NCBI GenBank assembly: GCA_947449765.1
Contig: CANFSP010000002.1
Span: 62,001 to 126,000, forward strand
Length of the DNA stretch: 64,000 nt
Reading direction: 5' to 3'
From: Actinomycetota bacterium
Lineage (GTDB): Bacteria; Actinomycetota; Actinomycetes; Actinomycetales; Microbacteriaceae
Shown one piece after another: positions 1-7,818 of the stretch; the stretch's first letter is position 1, and every line of letters begins with the position of its first letter. Made by a program: the position numbers and the translations under genes. The notes under the pieces are model-generated. The model made no database searches. It was not told where the DNA came from and saw only the letters and a list, made by a program, of their open reading frames with translations.

Positions 1-13
1 GTAACCTCACACT

Positions 14-241
14 ATGGACAACTTCTGGCTCTCCGCACTGTGGGCTATCACGCCAACAGTGCTCCTGGGTCTGTTGTTTTGGTTCATCATTCGTTCGATC
101 ATGAAGGCCGATCGCGTGGAACGTGAAGCATACGCCACCATCGAAGCTGAGGAACGCGCCAAACGAGGGATGCCCCCGGCAGGCGGCGTAACGAAGGCTC
201 CAACCGGCTCAAGCGGCTCAACCGGCGGGACGAAAGAGTAA
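14..241 (+). CDS. Small single-pass membrane protein
   Basis: This is a 75-residue protein of unknown function. A hydrophobic segment at about residues 8-28 (Trp/Ala/Leu/Phe-rich, ending in an Arg-Ser-Ile-Met-Lys boundary) is the only membrane span. It is followed by a charged, helical stretch rich in Glu and Arg and a low-complexity Gly/Ser/Thr tail. The start lies 13 bases from the window edge, so the promoter is not visible. It ends 3 bases before the cardiolipin synthase start, which implies cotranscription and perhaps translational coupling. From memory, similar short membrane proteins sit beside phospholipase D-type synthases in actinobacteria, but I cannot name a function. A role in lipid metabolism is inferred from position only. 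Confidence 0.7.
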   Translation: MDNFWLSALWAITPTVLLGLLFWFIIRSIMKADRVEREAYATIEAEERAKRGMPPAGGVTKAPTGSSGSTGGTKE

Positions 242-244
242 GCC

Positions 245-1708
245 ATGACATCGAGCGAAGTCTCGTTTTGGATTGCTGCCCTCGCGGTCGGGGTCGACCT
301 CATCGTGCGTATTCTCGCGATTATTATCGTCCCCAGAAATCGGCGCCCCGGCTCGGCCATGGCCTGGTTGCTTGCGATTTTCTTCATCCCGTACATCGGC
401 GTTCTCTTCTTCTTGCTCATCGGAAGTCCACGCCTGAGTAAAAAGCGTCGGCTCAAGCAGGCCCGCATCAGCGAGATGATCAAGGACGATACGAAAGTTG
501 CGGAATTCCTGCGGGCGATCCCCAAAACGCCTGAGTGGTTTCCCTCGGTGGTCGCCCTCAATCGTGAGCTTGGGGCGATGCCGTTGGTGGGCGAGAATTC
601 CGCACGACTCCAGATTGACTACGAGAAGAACATCCTCGATATTGCTGAAGACATCGCCTTGGCTGAGCACTTCGTGCACCTGGAGTTCTACATTTTCTCG
701 TATGACTCGGTGACCAAGCCCGTTTTTGATGCGATGGAGGCCGCCATTGCCCGCGGGGTCACCGTGCGCGTGCTTCTCGATCACGTTGCCGGTCTTCGCA
801 CCGTGAGTTACCGGGCCACTCGGCGAAAGCTCACCGAGATCGGTGTGAAGTGGGAGCTCATGTTGCCGTTCGCTCCGCTGCAACGAAAGTACGAGCGACC
901 CGACCTTCGAAACCACCGCAAACTCGTTGTCATTGACGACAAGGTTGCCTGGATGGGCTCGCAAAACCTGATCGATTCAAGCTACCTCAAGCGGTCGAAC
1001 CTCAGGCGCGGACTGCACTGGAAAGACGCTCAGGTGCGCCTGACCGGGCCGGTGGTCGCCACGGTGAATGCGATCTTCATGACTGACTGGTATGCCGAAA
1101 CGGACGACCTGCTCGAGAGCGAAACTCCCGCTCCCCGGGTTGAGCCCGGCTCGCAAAAGCTGGTCTGCCAGCTCGTGCCCAGTGGCCCCGGATACGTCAC
1201 CGAGAACAACCTGCGGCTGTTCCTCACGTTGCTCTACAACGCGCGTGAGCGGATCATTATCACCAGCCCCTACTTCGTCCCCGACGAGTCAATGTTGTAC
1301 GCCATCACCTCGGCGACTCAGCGCGGCGTGCGGGTGGAACTCTTCGTCTCGGAAATCGGAGATCAAACGCTGGTCTTTCATGCGCAGCGCTCCTACTATG
1401 AGGCTCTGCTCGAAGCTGGTGTGACGATTTGGCTCTACAAGGCTCCGACTATTTTGCACTCGAAGCACTTCAGCATCGATGATGACGTTGCGGTCATCGG
1501 TTCGAGCAACATGGATATGCGCTCGTTCAGCCTCAACAAGGAAATATCGCTTCTGGTTCGGGGGCGCTCGTTTGTGGACCAGATGCGGGAGGTAGAAGAC
1601 GAGTACCGCGCACTGAGTCGACGGCTCACCCTCGAGGAGTGGCGCAAGCAGTCGCTCTTGTCGACCGTGCTCGACAACCTTGCCCGGTTGACCTCGGCCT
1701 TGCAGTAG
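245..1708 (+). CDS. cls: Cardiolipin synthase (phospholipase D family)
   Basis: The enzyme joins phosphatidylglycerol (or CDP-diacylglycerol) units to form cardiolipin at the membrane. Two N-terminal hydrophobic segments (about residues 8-30 and 38-60) match the usual PLD-N membrane anchor. Both HKD catalytic motifs are present: His224-x-Lys226 followed by Asp, in the context NHRKLVVIDD, and His405-x-Lys407 in HSKHFSIDDD. Each is followed by a GSxN signature. The 487-residue length is normal for bacterial Cls. The ATG follows the small membrane protein by only 3 bases. It converges with alanine dehydrogenase, whose stop lies 14 bases downstream, and no terminator is visible between them. It looks like ordinary core metabolism at the border of the catabolic region. 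Confidence 0.93.
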   Translation: MTSSEVSFWIAALAVGVDLIVRILAIIIVPRNRRPGSAMAWLLAIFFIPYIGVLFFLLIGSPRLSKKRRLKQARISEMIKDDTKVAEFLRAIPKTPEWFPSVVALNRELGAMPLVGENSARLQIDYEKNILDIAEDIALAEHFVHLEFYIFSYDSVTKPVFDAMEAAIARGVTVRVLLDHVAGLRTVSYRATRRKLTEIGVKWELMLPFAPLQRKYERPDLRNHRKLVVIDDKVAWMGSQNLIDSSYLKRSNLRRGLHWKDAQVRLTGPVVATVNAIFMTDWYAETDDLLESETPAPRVEPGSQKLVCQLVPSGPGYVTENNLRLFLTLLYNARERIIITSPYFVPDESMLYAITSATQRGVRVELFVSEIGDQTLVFHAQRSYYEALLEAGVTIWLYKAPTILHSKHFSIDDDVAVIGSSNMDMRSFSLNKEISLLVRGRSFVDQMREVEDEYRALSRRLTLEEWRKQSLLSTVLDNLARLTSALQ

Positions 1709-1722
1709 CTTTGGCTGGTAGG

Positions 1723-2820
1723 TCAGAGGCTCGCAACAGCAATGCCGTGAGCCCGCCCTACGCCCTCGTTGAAGAGCGCGCCCCCGGTCGTGTTCAGTCC
1801 GGCACGAAGTGCGAGGTCTGCATCAATCGCGGTTCGCCAACCCTGGGCGAGGGTCTCAATGTACGAAAGCGTTGCGTGTGTGAGCGCCTCGGTCGAGGTC
1901 TGAGGAACGGCGCCGGGCATGTTCGCCACACAGTAAAACAGGGAGTTGTGCACGCCGAACGTGGGTGCGTCATGGGTGGTGGGATGCGTATCCTCAAAGC
2001 AACCGCCCTGGTCCACTGCGATGTCGACGAGCACACTGCCTGGTTTCATTTTTGCCACAAGCGCATTCGAGACCAGCTTCGGTGCTTTGGCGCCCGGCAC
2101 GAGAACTGAGCCGATCACGAGATCTGCAGTCACGCACGCCTCCTCTATTGACCCGGGTGTTGATACCAGCGTCGAGATCGTTTCGCCGTATTGCTGGGCT
2201 AGTTCGGCAAGACGCGCCGTGTTGGTGTCAAGCACCGTGACGCGTGCGCCGAGACCAACCGCCATGATGAGTGCGCTCGTTCCGGCAATACCCGCACCCA
2301 AAATAACCACGTGGGCGGACGATGTTCCCGTCACGCCGGAAATGAGGATGCCCGAGCCCCCGTTCGGCTTGAGCATCGCATTCGCGCCGACCACTACCGA
2401 GAGTCGACCGGCCACTTCGCTCATCGGGGCAAGCAGTGGTAGTCGCCCGTTCGGTAACTGAACCGTTTCGTAAGCGAATGCGGTGATCCCCGAGTCGATC
2501 AGCGCGCGCGTGAGCTCTGGCTGGGCGGCGAGGTGCAGGTAGGTGAAGAGGATGAGGTCCGGGCGAAAGTACGGGTACTCCGCGGGTAGTGGCTCCTTGA
2601 CCTTGAGGAGCAGTTCCGCGCTCGACCACACGGCTTCGGCAAAGCTGCCGATGGTGGCTCCGGCTGACGCGTAGTGCGCATCCGTGATGTTGGAACCCAC
2701 ACCGGCTCCGCTTTGCACGATGACGTCGTGTCCGCGCGAGACCAAGTGCCGCACGCCCTCCGGGGTAATCGCTACCCGAAACTCGCTCTGTTTGATTTCT
2801 GTGGGTACACCGATACGCAT
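1723..2820 (-). CDS. ald: Alanine dehydrogenase
   Basis: This cytosolic enzyme interconverts L-alanine and pyruvate plus ammonia using NAD. The start is set at the ATG giving MRIGVPTEIK, because that is the family N-terminus and an AGGAG ribosome site lies about 8 bases upstream; an ATG 30 bases further upstream would add residues not typical of the family. The 365-residue length is usual. Family landmarks are the substrate-binding KVKEP stretch with its Lys, the catalytic His in the YLHLA context, and the GAGIAG dinucleotide-binding loop in the middle. It stands alone between convergent cls and the upstream aromatic operon. Pyruvate made by meta-cleavage could feed it, but that is only a positional guess. 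Confidence 0.93.
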   Translation of the reverse strand: MRIGVPTEIKQSEFRVAITPEGVRHLVSRGHDVIVQSGAGVGSNITDAHYASAGATIGSFAEAVWSSAELLLKVKEPLPAEYPYFRPDLILFTYLHLAAQPELTRALIDSGITAFAYETVQLPNGRLPLLAPMSEVAGRLSVVVGANAMLKPNGGSGILISGVTGTSSAHVVILGAGIAGTSALIMAVGLGARVTVLDTNTARLAELAQQYGETISTLVSTPGSIEEACVTADLVIGSVLVPGAKAPKLVSNALVAKMKPGSVLVDIAVDQGGCFEDTHPTTHDAPTFGVHNSLFYCVANMPGAVPQTSTEALTHATLSYIETLAQGWRTAIDADLALRAGLNTTGGALFNEGVGRAHGIAVASL

Positions 2821-2869
2821 GACATCACGCTCCTGACTCTTGTCTAGCACTGGTGGCCGGGTTAACGAA

Positions 2870-2905
2870 GGAATCGCCGACCTTGTGCGGTAGGCCGGCG
2901 ATTCC
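2870..2905 (-). terminator. Candidate terminator after the homoprotocatechuate operon
   Basis: A perfect 10-base inverted repeat (GGAATCGCCG / CGGCGATTCC) encloses a 16-base loop, 45 bases beyond the stop codon of hpaD. Read on the minus strand it lies between hpaD and ald. There is no clean T-run after the stem, so it may be only an attenuating or mRNA-protecting hairpin. Confidence 0.45.
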
Positions 2906-2949
2906 TGGTCGTGGCGTTGACGTCGACGCGCTCCCTCAACGCGGGCGAA

Positions 2950-4107
2950 TCAGAGCTGGTTGCCCAGCTTGAACTCACCCTTCTTGTAATCAGGCATTTC
3001 TTCACCCTGGCGGGTGTAGGAGAAGCCGTCGGCACCGATGGTGACGGCCATCTCCGAGGCTTCCTCGCGTGCGACCACCGGTTGTGGGTTTCCATCAAGG
3101 TCCATCACGAGGGATGCCTCGGTGTACCACGACGGAACAACCGGGGTGCCCCACCAGTCACGACGTTGGTTGTCGTGTACGTCCCAGGTGACCACCGGGT
3201 TGTCGGGGTCACCCGTGTAATAGTCCTGCGTGTAGATTTCCACGCGGTGTCCGTCAGGGTCACGCAGGTAGAGGTAGAACGCATTCGATACGCCGTGGCG
3301 TCCCGGTCCGCGTTCGATGTGGTCTGACATGCGCAGGCTGCCGAGCTTGTCACAGATAGCGAGGATGTTGTGCTTCTCGTGTGTGGAGAAGGCCACGTGG
3401 TGCATGCGAGGACCATCACCGCCGGTCATTGCGGTGTCGTGCACGGTGGACTTGCGGCGTACCCAGGCCGCGTAGACCGTGCCTTCCTCGTCCTGAATGT
3501 CTTCGGTCACCCGGAAGCCGAGGTCTTGCATGTGCTTGACGCCGCGGGGCACATCCGGGGTGACTTGGTTGAAGTGATCCAGGCGAACGAGCGCACCCGG
3601 CGTGTACAGGTCATAACGCCACGCGAGGCGCTCGACGTGCTCGGTGTCGTGGAAGTACTCGTAAGGGAAGCCCAGCGGGTCGACCACGCGAACCGAGTCG
3701 CCAATTCCCTTGACGAACCCATTCGGATTACGACGCACGTCACAACCGAGTTCGGTGTAGAAAGCAACGGCTTTGTCGAGGTCTTCGGGGGTGCGTACGC
3801 GGTAGGAGAAGGCGGCGACACCGGCAATCGGACCCTGGCGAAGCACCAGGTTGTGGTGGATGAACTCCTCGATCGAGCGTAAGTAGATGACCTTGTCATC
3901 TTCTTCGGTCACGGTCAGTCCAAGCACATCCACATAAAAGTGACGTGACTTGGCGAGGTCCGTGACGATGATTTCCATGTATGCGCAGCGCAGGATGTCC
4001 GGCGGGCTAGCCTTCGGCGTCGCTACCGGGTTTGTCGCTTTAATCGGGGCTTCTTCGGTGACGTAGAAGCCGCTCGAGGTTTTCGTTCGTCCTTTAAGTT
4101 CTGACAT
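2950..4107 (-). CDS. hpaD: Homoprotocatechuate 2,3-dioxygenase (extradiol, VOC fold)
   Basis: The enzyme cleaves 3,4-dihydroxyphenylacetate next to the hydroxyls to give 5-carboxymethyl-2-hydroxymuconate semialdehyde. The sequence is very close to the Brevibacterium fuscum HPCD sequence as I remember it, with an N-terminal extension of about 23 residues. Metal ligands line up with that offset: His178 (LDHFNQVTPDV), His237 (PRMHHVAF) and Glu290 (GHRVEIY). The second-sphere acid-base His is His223 (TVHDT). The C-terminal lid region (WWGTPVVPSWYTEASLV) is also conserved. AGGAGG lies 9 bases before the ATG. It is last in the minus-strand operon, 36 bases after the semialdehyde dehydrogenase. The metal (Fe or Mn) cannot be read from sequence. 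Confidence 0.95.
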   Translation of the reverse strand: MSELKGRTKTSSGFYVTEEAPIKATNPVATPKASPPDILRCAYMEIIVTDLAKSRHFYVDVLGLTVTEEDDKVIYLRSIEEFIHHNLVLRQGPIAGVAAFSYRVRTPEDLDKAVAFYTELGCDVRRNPNGFVKGIGDSVRVVDPLGFPYEYFHDTEHVERLAWRYDLYTPGALVRLDHFNQVTPDVPRGVKHMQDLGFRVTEDIQDEEGTVYAAWVRRKSTVHDTAMTGGDGPRMHHVAFSTHEKHNILAICDKLGSLRMSDHIERGPGRHGVSNAFYLYLRDPDGHRVEIYTQDYYTGDPDNPVVTWDVHDNQRRDWWGTPVVPSWYTEASLVMDLDGNPQPVVAREEASEMAVTIGADGFSYTRQGEEMPDYKKGEFKLGNQL

Positions 4108-4143
4108 GATGCTTCCTCCTCTGGAGCGTCGGATTGTGCTGAG

Positions 4144-5643
4144 TTATTTCTTGGCGCCGAGACCGAAACGCGGCGAGTGGGATTCTTCGAGAGTGATCTG
4201 CACCGATTGCTGTGTGGTGTAGAAATCGATGGAGCGGTATCCGCCTTCGCGTCCGAGGCCTGAGGCCTTGACGCCACCGAACGGGGTGCGGAGATCGCGC
4301 ACGTTGTTCGAGTTCAGCCACACCATGCCCGACTCGATTCCGTGGGCAAAATTGTGCGCACGCTTGAGGTTCGTGGTCCACACGTATGCGGCGAGACCGT
4401 AACGCGTATTGTTGGCCAGCTCGAGCGCTTCCTCGTCGGTGTCGAAGGGTGTGATGGCGACAACGGGTCCGAAGATCTCCTCTTGGAAGATGCGCGCATC
4501 CGGTTTGACGTCGACAAACACGGTTGGTGCGACAAAGTTACCGGTGGGGAAGCCTTCTGCCCGGCCACCACCAGCGAGCAGGCGACCTTCGCCCTTACCG
4601 ATTTCGATGTAGCTCATCACCTTGTCAAAGTGGTTCGGGTGAACCAGCGCGCTCACCTCGCTCGTTGGGTCGGTCGGCAGGCCCACCACGATGTTGCGGG
4701 CACGCTCGGCAAACTTCGCAATGAAGTCGTCGTAAATCTCGCGCTGAACGAGGACGCGGCTGCCGGCGGTGCAGCGCTCGCCGTTGAGCGAGAACACACC
4801 GAATACGGTCGCATCCAGTGCCGCTTCGAGGTCTGCGTCGGCAAATACGACTGCCGGCGACTTTCCACCAAGCTCGAGCGAGAGGCTCTTGAGCAGAGGA
4901 GCCGCGTTCGTGGACAGCATCGCACCGGTGGAGCTGTCGCCGGTGAAGGAGATGAGCGGAACATCCGGGTGCTTGACGAGTGCGTCGCCGGCAACACCAC
5001 CGGATCCGAGAATGAGGTTGAAGACGCCATCGGGCACGCCAGCCTCGCGGAAGATTTCCGGCCACAGCGCCGCCGAAAGCGGCGTGTAGCTCGCGGGTTT
5101 GAGCACAACCGTGTTTCCGGTAGCCAGGGCGGGACCGAGCTTCCACGACTCCTGCATAAACGGCACGTTCCACGGTGTGATCAGGCCGGCAACACCGATG
5201 GGCTTGCGATTGACATAGTTCATCTGGCGCCCGGGCACTTTGAACGCGTTGTCGTGCTGGGCGACAATCAGGTCGGCGAAAAAGCGGAAGTTTTCGGCGG
5301 CACGACGGGCTTGTCCAAGAGCCTGCGTGATTGGCAGACCCGAGTCGTACGATTCGAGCTCGGCGAGCACGGCATCCCGTGACTCGACGATGTCTGCGAC
5401 CTTGTGCAGGATGCGCGAACGCTCACGAGGAAGCATGCGCGGCCAGGGGCCAGAATCGAAGGCCTTCTTGGCGGCGGCTACCGCGAGGTTGACATCGGCT
5501 TCTTTGGCGGATGCCGAAGTGATGTACACCTCGTTCGATACGGGTTCGATGACGTCGAATGTGTCACCGTCGAGAGAATCGACGAACTTGCCGTCGATGA
5601 AGTGCTGGATTCGTTCGGGCAAGCCCTGAGGTTTTTGTTGCAT
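4144..5643 (-). CDS. hpaE: 5-carboxymethyl-2-hydroxymuconate semialdehyde dehydrogenase
   Basis: This NAD-dependent aldehyde dehydrogenase should oxidise the ring-cleavage product of HpaD to 5-carboxymethyl-2-hydroxymuconate. The 499-residue protein has the full family signature: PWN at 157-159, Glu257 in LELGGK as general base, and Cys291 in the NGERCTAGSR context as nucleophile. The NGERCTAGSR wording is characteristic of the HpaE/hydroxymuconic-semialdehyde branch. A GGAG ribosome site is placed 6 bases before the ATG. It sits between the GntR regulator (12 bases upstream) and hpaD (36 bases downstream), which makes the assignment stronger than sequence alone. Confidence 0.92.
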   Translation of the reverse strand: MQQKPQGLPERIQHFIDGKFVDSLDGDTFDVIEPVSNEVYITSASAKEADVNLAVAAAKKAFDSGPWPRMLPRERSRILHKVADIVESRDAVLAELESYDSGLPITQALGQARRAAENFRFFADLIVAQHDNAFKVPGRQMNYVNRKPIGVAGLITPWNVPFMQESWKLGPALATGNTVVLKPASYTPLSAALWPEIFREAGVPDGVFNLILGSGGVAGDALVKHPDVPLISFTGDSSTGAMLSTNAAPLLKSLSLELGGKSPAVVFADADLEAALDATVFGVFSLNGERCTAGSRVLVQREIYDDFIAKFAERARNIVVGLPTDPTSEVSALVHPNHFDKVMSYIEIGKGEGRLLAGGGRAEGFPTGNFVAPTVFVDVKPDARIFQEEIFGPVVAITPFDTDEEALELANNTRYGLAAYVWTTNLKRAHNFAHGIESGMVWLNSNNVRDLRTPFGGVKASGLGREGGYRSIDFYTTQQSVQITLEESHSPRFGLGAKK

Positions 5644-5655
5644 TTCTACTCCGTG

Positions 5656-6309
5656 CTAGTTTCGACCGGCTAAGAACGCATCGAGCGTGCTGAGTCGGTG
5701 GTTTCGGGCCGCCAGTTCCACCTCGATGGGACTGGCGTGGGATTCAATGAGATCGAGAAGTCGGTCATGCTCGTCGACGGATTCCCGCGCGCGACCGGGC
5801 ACGTAGATGAAGGCCGACTCGCGAATCGTGGCCAGGCGGTTCCACCCCCGGTGTACCAGGTCGAGGATGTGCAGGTTCGGGCAGTGTTCGAAAATGACGG
5901 CATGGAACTCGTGATTGAGCTCGGTAAACCTCGTGGGATTAAAGTCATCAAGGCACTCGCGCATCTCGCGGTTGATTTTTCGCGCCAGAGCGATGTCACC
6001 GGGAGTCACGTTGGGCGCGGCCATCGCGGTAGCCATCCCTTCGACGAGACTCAGGGTTTCCATTGTGAACTGATACTCCCGTGCATCCGTTGCGACGACC
6101 TGAGCGCCGACATTCGTGGTGAACGTGACAAGCCCCTCGGCTTCGAGTCGGCGAATTGCCTCGCGAACCGGAACCACCGAAACGTCAAGTTCTTTGGCAA
6201 TCGTGCCCAAGACGAGACGAAATCCCGGGCCATACTGTCCGTCGGTGATTTTGTCTTTAATGAGCTGGTACGCGCGTTCGGATTTGCTCAGGGTTGAGGT
6301 GTTGGTCAT
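5656..6309 (-). CDS. GntR-family (FCD) transcriptional regulator
   Basis: This 217-residue DNA-binding protein has an N-terminal winged helix (residues about 10-75, including VSVVPVREAIRRLEAEGLV) and a C-terminal all-helical FCD ligand domain. The FCD domain contains the usual metal-binding Asp/His residues in the NHEFHAVIFEHC and DEHDRLLDLIE contexts. I chose the ATG at 6309 over the one 18 bases upstream, because 6309 forms an ATGA overlap with the stop of the preceding FAH-RraA gene. It is embedded in the homoprotocatechuate operon, so autoregulation by a ring-cleavage intermediate is likely but not shown. The palindrome at 7805-7818 is a possible site. Confidence 0.88.
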   Translation of the reverse strand: MTNTSTLSKSERAYQLIKDKITDGQYGPGFRLVLGTIAKELDVSVVPVREAIRRLEAEGLVTFTTNVGAQVVATDAREYQFTMETLSLVEGMATAMAAPNVTPGDIALARKINREMRECLDDFNPTRFTELNHEFHAVIFEHCPNLHILDLVHRGWNRLATIRESAFIYVPGRARESVDEHDRLLDLIESHASPIEVELAARNHRLSTLDAFLAGRN

Positions 6310-7772
6310 GACCTGGCCGCCTTCCACGCCTCAAATTTTTCGCGCCACGCCTTGTTCAGGGGAAAAACGTCCTTGACCGGCTCGCCACCTGCGACGACCT
6401 CGGCGATGAACTCTTCCTCGAGCTCCTGCGCGATGCAGTCGTTTACGAGTTCGTCAACGAGGTGAGGGGGAATGACCAAAATGCCGTCGGAGTCGGCGAC
6501 AATCACGTCGCCGGGCTGAACCGCGCAACCGCCGCAGGTGATGGTGAGATCGTTGTCCCACGGTACGTGGCGACGGCCTAACACAGCCGGATGTCCACCC
6601 GAGTGATAAGCCGGAACGCCGATCTCGGTGACGACGGCAAGGTCACGGATGCCACCATCGGTAATCAGCGCCGCGGCTCCGAGGTGTTTTGCGCGCAAGG
6701 CTAAAACATCCCCAAGCGTGCCTGACTCGGTTTCGCCACGTGCCTCAATCACGACGACATCGTCGGGCTGAAGCGAATCGAAGAGGCGTTTCTGTGCGTT
6801 GTATCCGCCGCCGTGTGACTCAAACAGGTCTTCTCTGTTGGCGATGTAGCGAAGCGTCCGAGCCCGTCCGACAACCTTGCTTGCTGGGTGAGTCGGCACG
6901 AGTCCGTCAATGCTCACATTGTTGAACCCACGCTTGCGAAGCTGCTGGCTGAGGGTGGCGGTGGCCACGCTGTGGAGCTTTGCTTTGAGTTCGTCCGTCA
7001 ATTCGAAGAGGGGCGGCAAGCCGGCCTCGGCGCGCGAACCCCACGCCTCCTCGCGCTGCAGGTCGTCCACCTTGGGACCAGCGCTGAACGCGGGCATCGG
7101 GTGGATGCCTTCGGTCACCGTGGTGACGAGGCGACCCGTGCTCGGTGCTCCCGGAGCGGTGGGCGCATCCACTTCCACTTCAACGACGTCTCCGGGCAGA
7201 ACAACGGATGATCCGGCTGGTGTTCCGGTGAGAATCATGTCGCCCGGCTCAAGCGTCATCAATTGCGACAGGTCGGCGACGAGGGTGCCGAGCGAGAAGG
7301 CGAGCTTTTCGGTGGTGTCGTCCTGCTTGAGAACGCCGTTGACCCAGGTGCGTACGCGCAGAGCGCCGGAATCGAGACCGGTGGCGTCGATGACATTCGG
7401 CCCGACGGGAGTGAATCCATCGCCGCCTTTGTTTCGCAGGTTGCTTCCCTTATCGACGTAACGCAGGTCGTAGACACCGAAGTCGTTTGCGGCCGTGATT
7501 GCTGACACGGCGGCCCAGCCGAGAGTGGCGTCGTCAACATGCCGCACATGTGCCCCGATGATGAGGGCGATTTCACCTTCAAAGGCGAGAAGCTCGGTGC
7601 CTGCGGGGCGCTCGATGGTGCCACCCGTGTAAGCCATTGAACTTTGCGGCTTCAGAAAGAATGAGGGATAGGCAGGACGACGCCCGCGCTGAGCGATCCG
7701 CGACTCATAGTTGAGGTGCAGAGCAATGATTTTGCCCGGTCGATACGCGGGGTCAATCGGTGTGACGGTCAT
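6306..7772 (-). CDS. FAH-domain isomerase/decarboxylase fused to an RraA/aldolase domain
   Basis: This is a 488-residue two-domain protein. Residues about 1-230 form a fumarylacetoacetate-hydrolase/HpaG-type domain with the metal-binding Glu65-x-Glu67 pair, Asp97 in AANDFGVYD, and the late GDMILTGTPAG signature. Residues about 255-488 form an RraA/HMG-aldolase-type domain. It has the complete D-X20-R-D motif (Asp355, Arg376-Asp377), the arrangement of metal-dependent pyruvate aldolases and decarboxylases rather than RNase E regulators. In classical homoprotocatechuate degradation HpaG decarboxylates and isomerises the C7/C8 acid. Here one half of the usual tandem-FAH HpaG seems replaced by RraA. 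The RraA half could be the decarboxylase or stand in for the missing HpaI aldolase. GAGGAG precedes the ATG, and the stop overlaps the GntR start. Confidence 0.88.
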   Translation of the reverse strand: MTVTPIDPAYRPGKIIALHLNYESRIAQRGRRPAYPSFFLKPQSSMAYTGGTIERPAGTELLAFEGEIALIIGAHVRHVDDATLGWAAVSAITAANDFGVYDLRYVDKGSNLRNKGGDGFTPVGPNVIDATGLDSGALRVRTWVNGVLKQDDTTEKLAFSLGTLVADLSQLMTLEPGDMILTGTPAGSSVVLPGDVVEVEVDAPTAPGAPSTGRLVTTVTEGIHPMPAFSAGPKVDDLQREEAWGSRAEAGLPPLFELTDELKAKLHSVATATLSQQLRKRGFNNVSIDGLVPTHPASKVVGRARTLRYIANREDLFESHGGGYNAQKRLFDSLQPDDVVVIEARGETESGTLGDVLALRAKHLGAAALITDGGIRDLAVVTEIGVPAYHSGGHPAVLGRRHVPWDNDLTITCGGCAVQPGDVIVADSDGILVIPPHLVDELVNDCIAQELEEEFIAEVVAGGEPVKDVFPLNKAWREKFEAWKAARS

Positions 7773-7804
7773 TGTCGGAGTGCTCCTCAGTCGGTGATAT
7801 CAGA

Positions 7805-7818
7805 AATCATATACGATT
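7805..7818. promoter_or_regulatory. Palindrome upstream of the FAH-RraA gene
   Basis: AATCATATACGATT is an imperfect palindrome (AATC and GATT arms, AT-rich core) lying 33 bases before the FAH-RraA start and overlapping the amidase stop codon. Short palindromes of this type are usual for FCD-class GntR regulators, one of which is encoded in the same operon. This is a candidate operator only. Confidence 0.35.

Noticed and set aside
218-964. Long open frame on the minus strand opposite cardiolipin synthase
   Set aside because: It is a codon-bias shadow of a well-supported gene, with composition unlike a real protein and no ribosome site or domain.
4342-5382. 346-codon open frame antisense to hpaE
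   Set aside because: It is a typical shadow of a high-GC gene; hpaE on the other strand has complete catalytic motifs.
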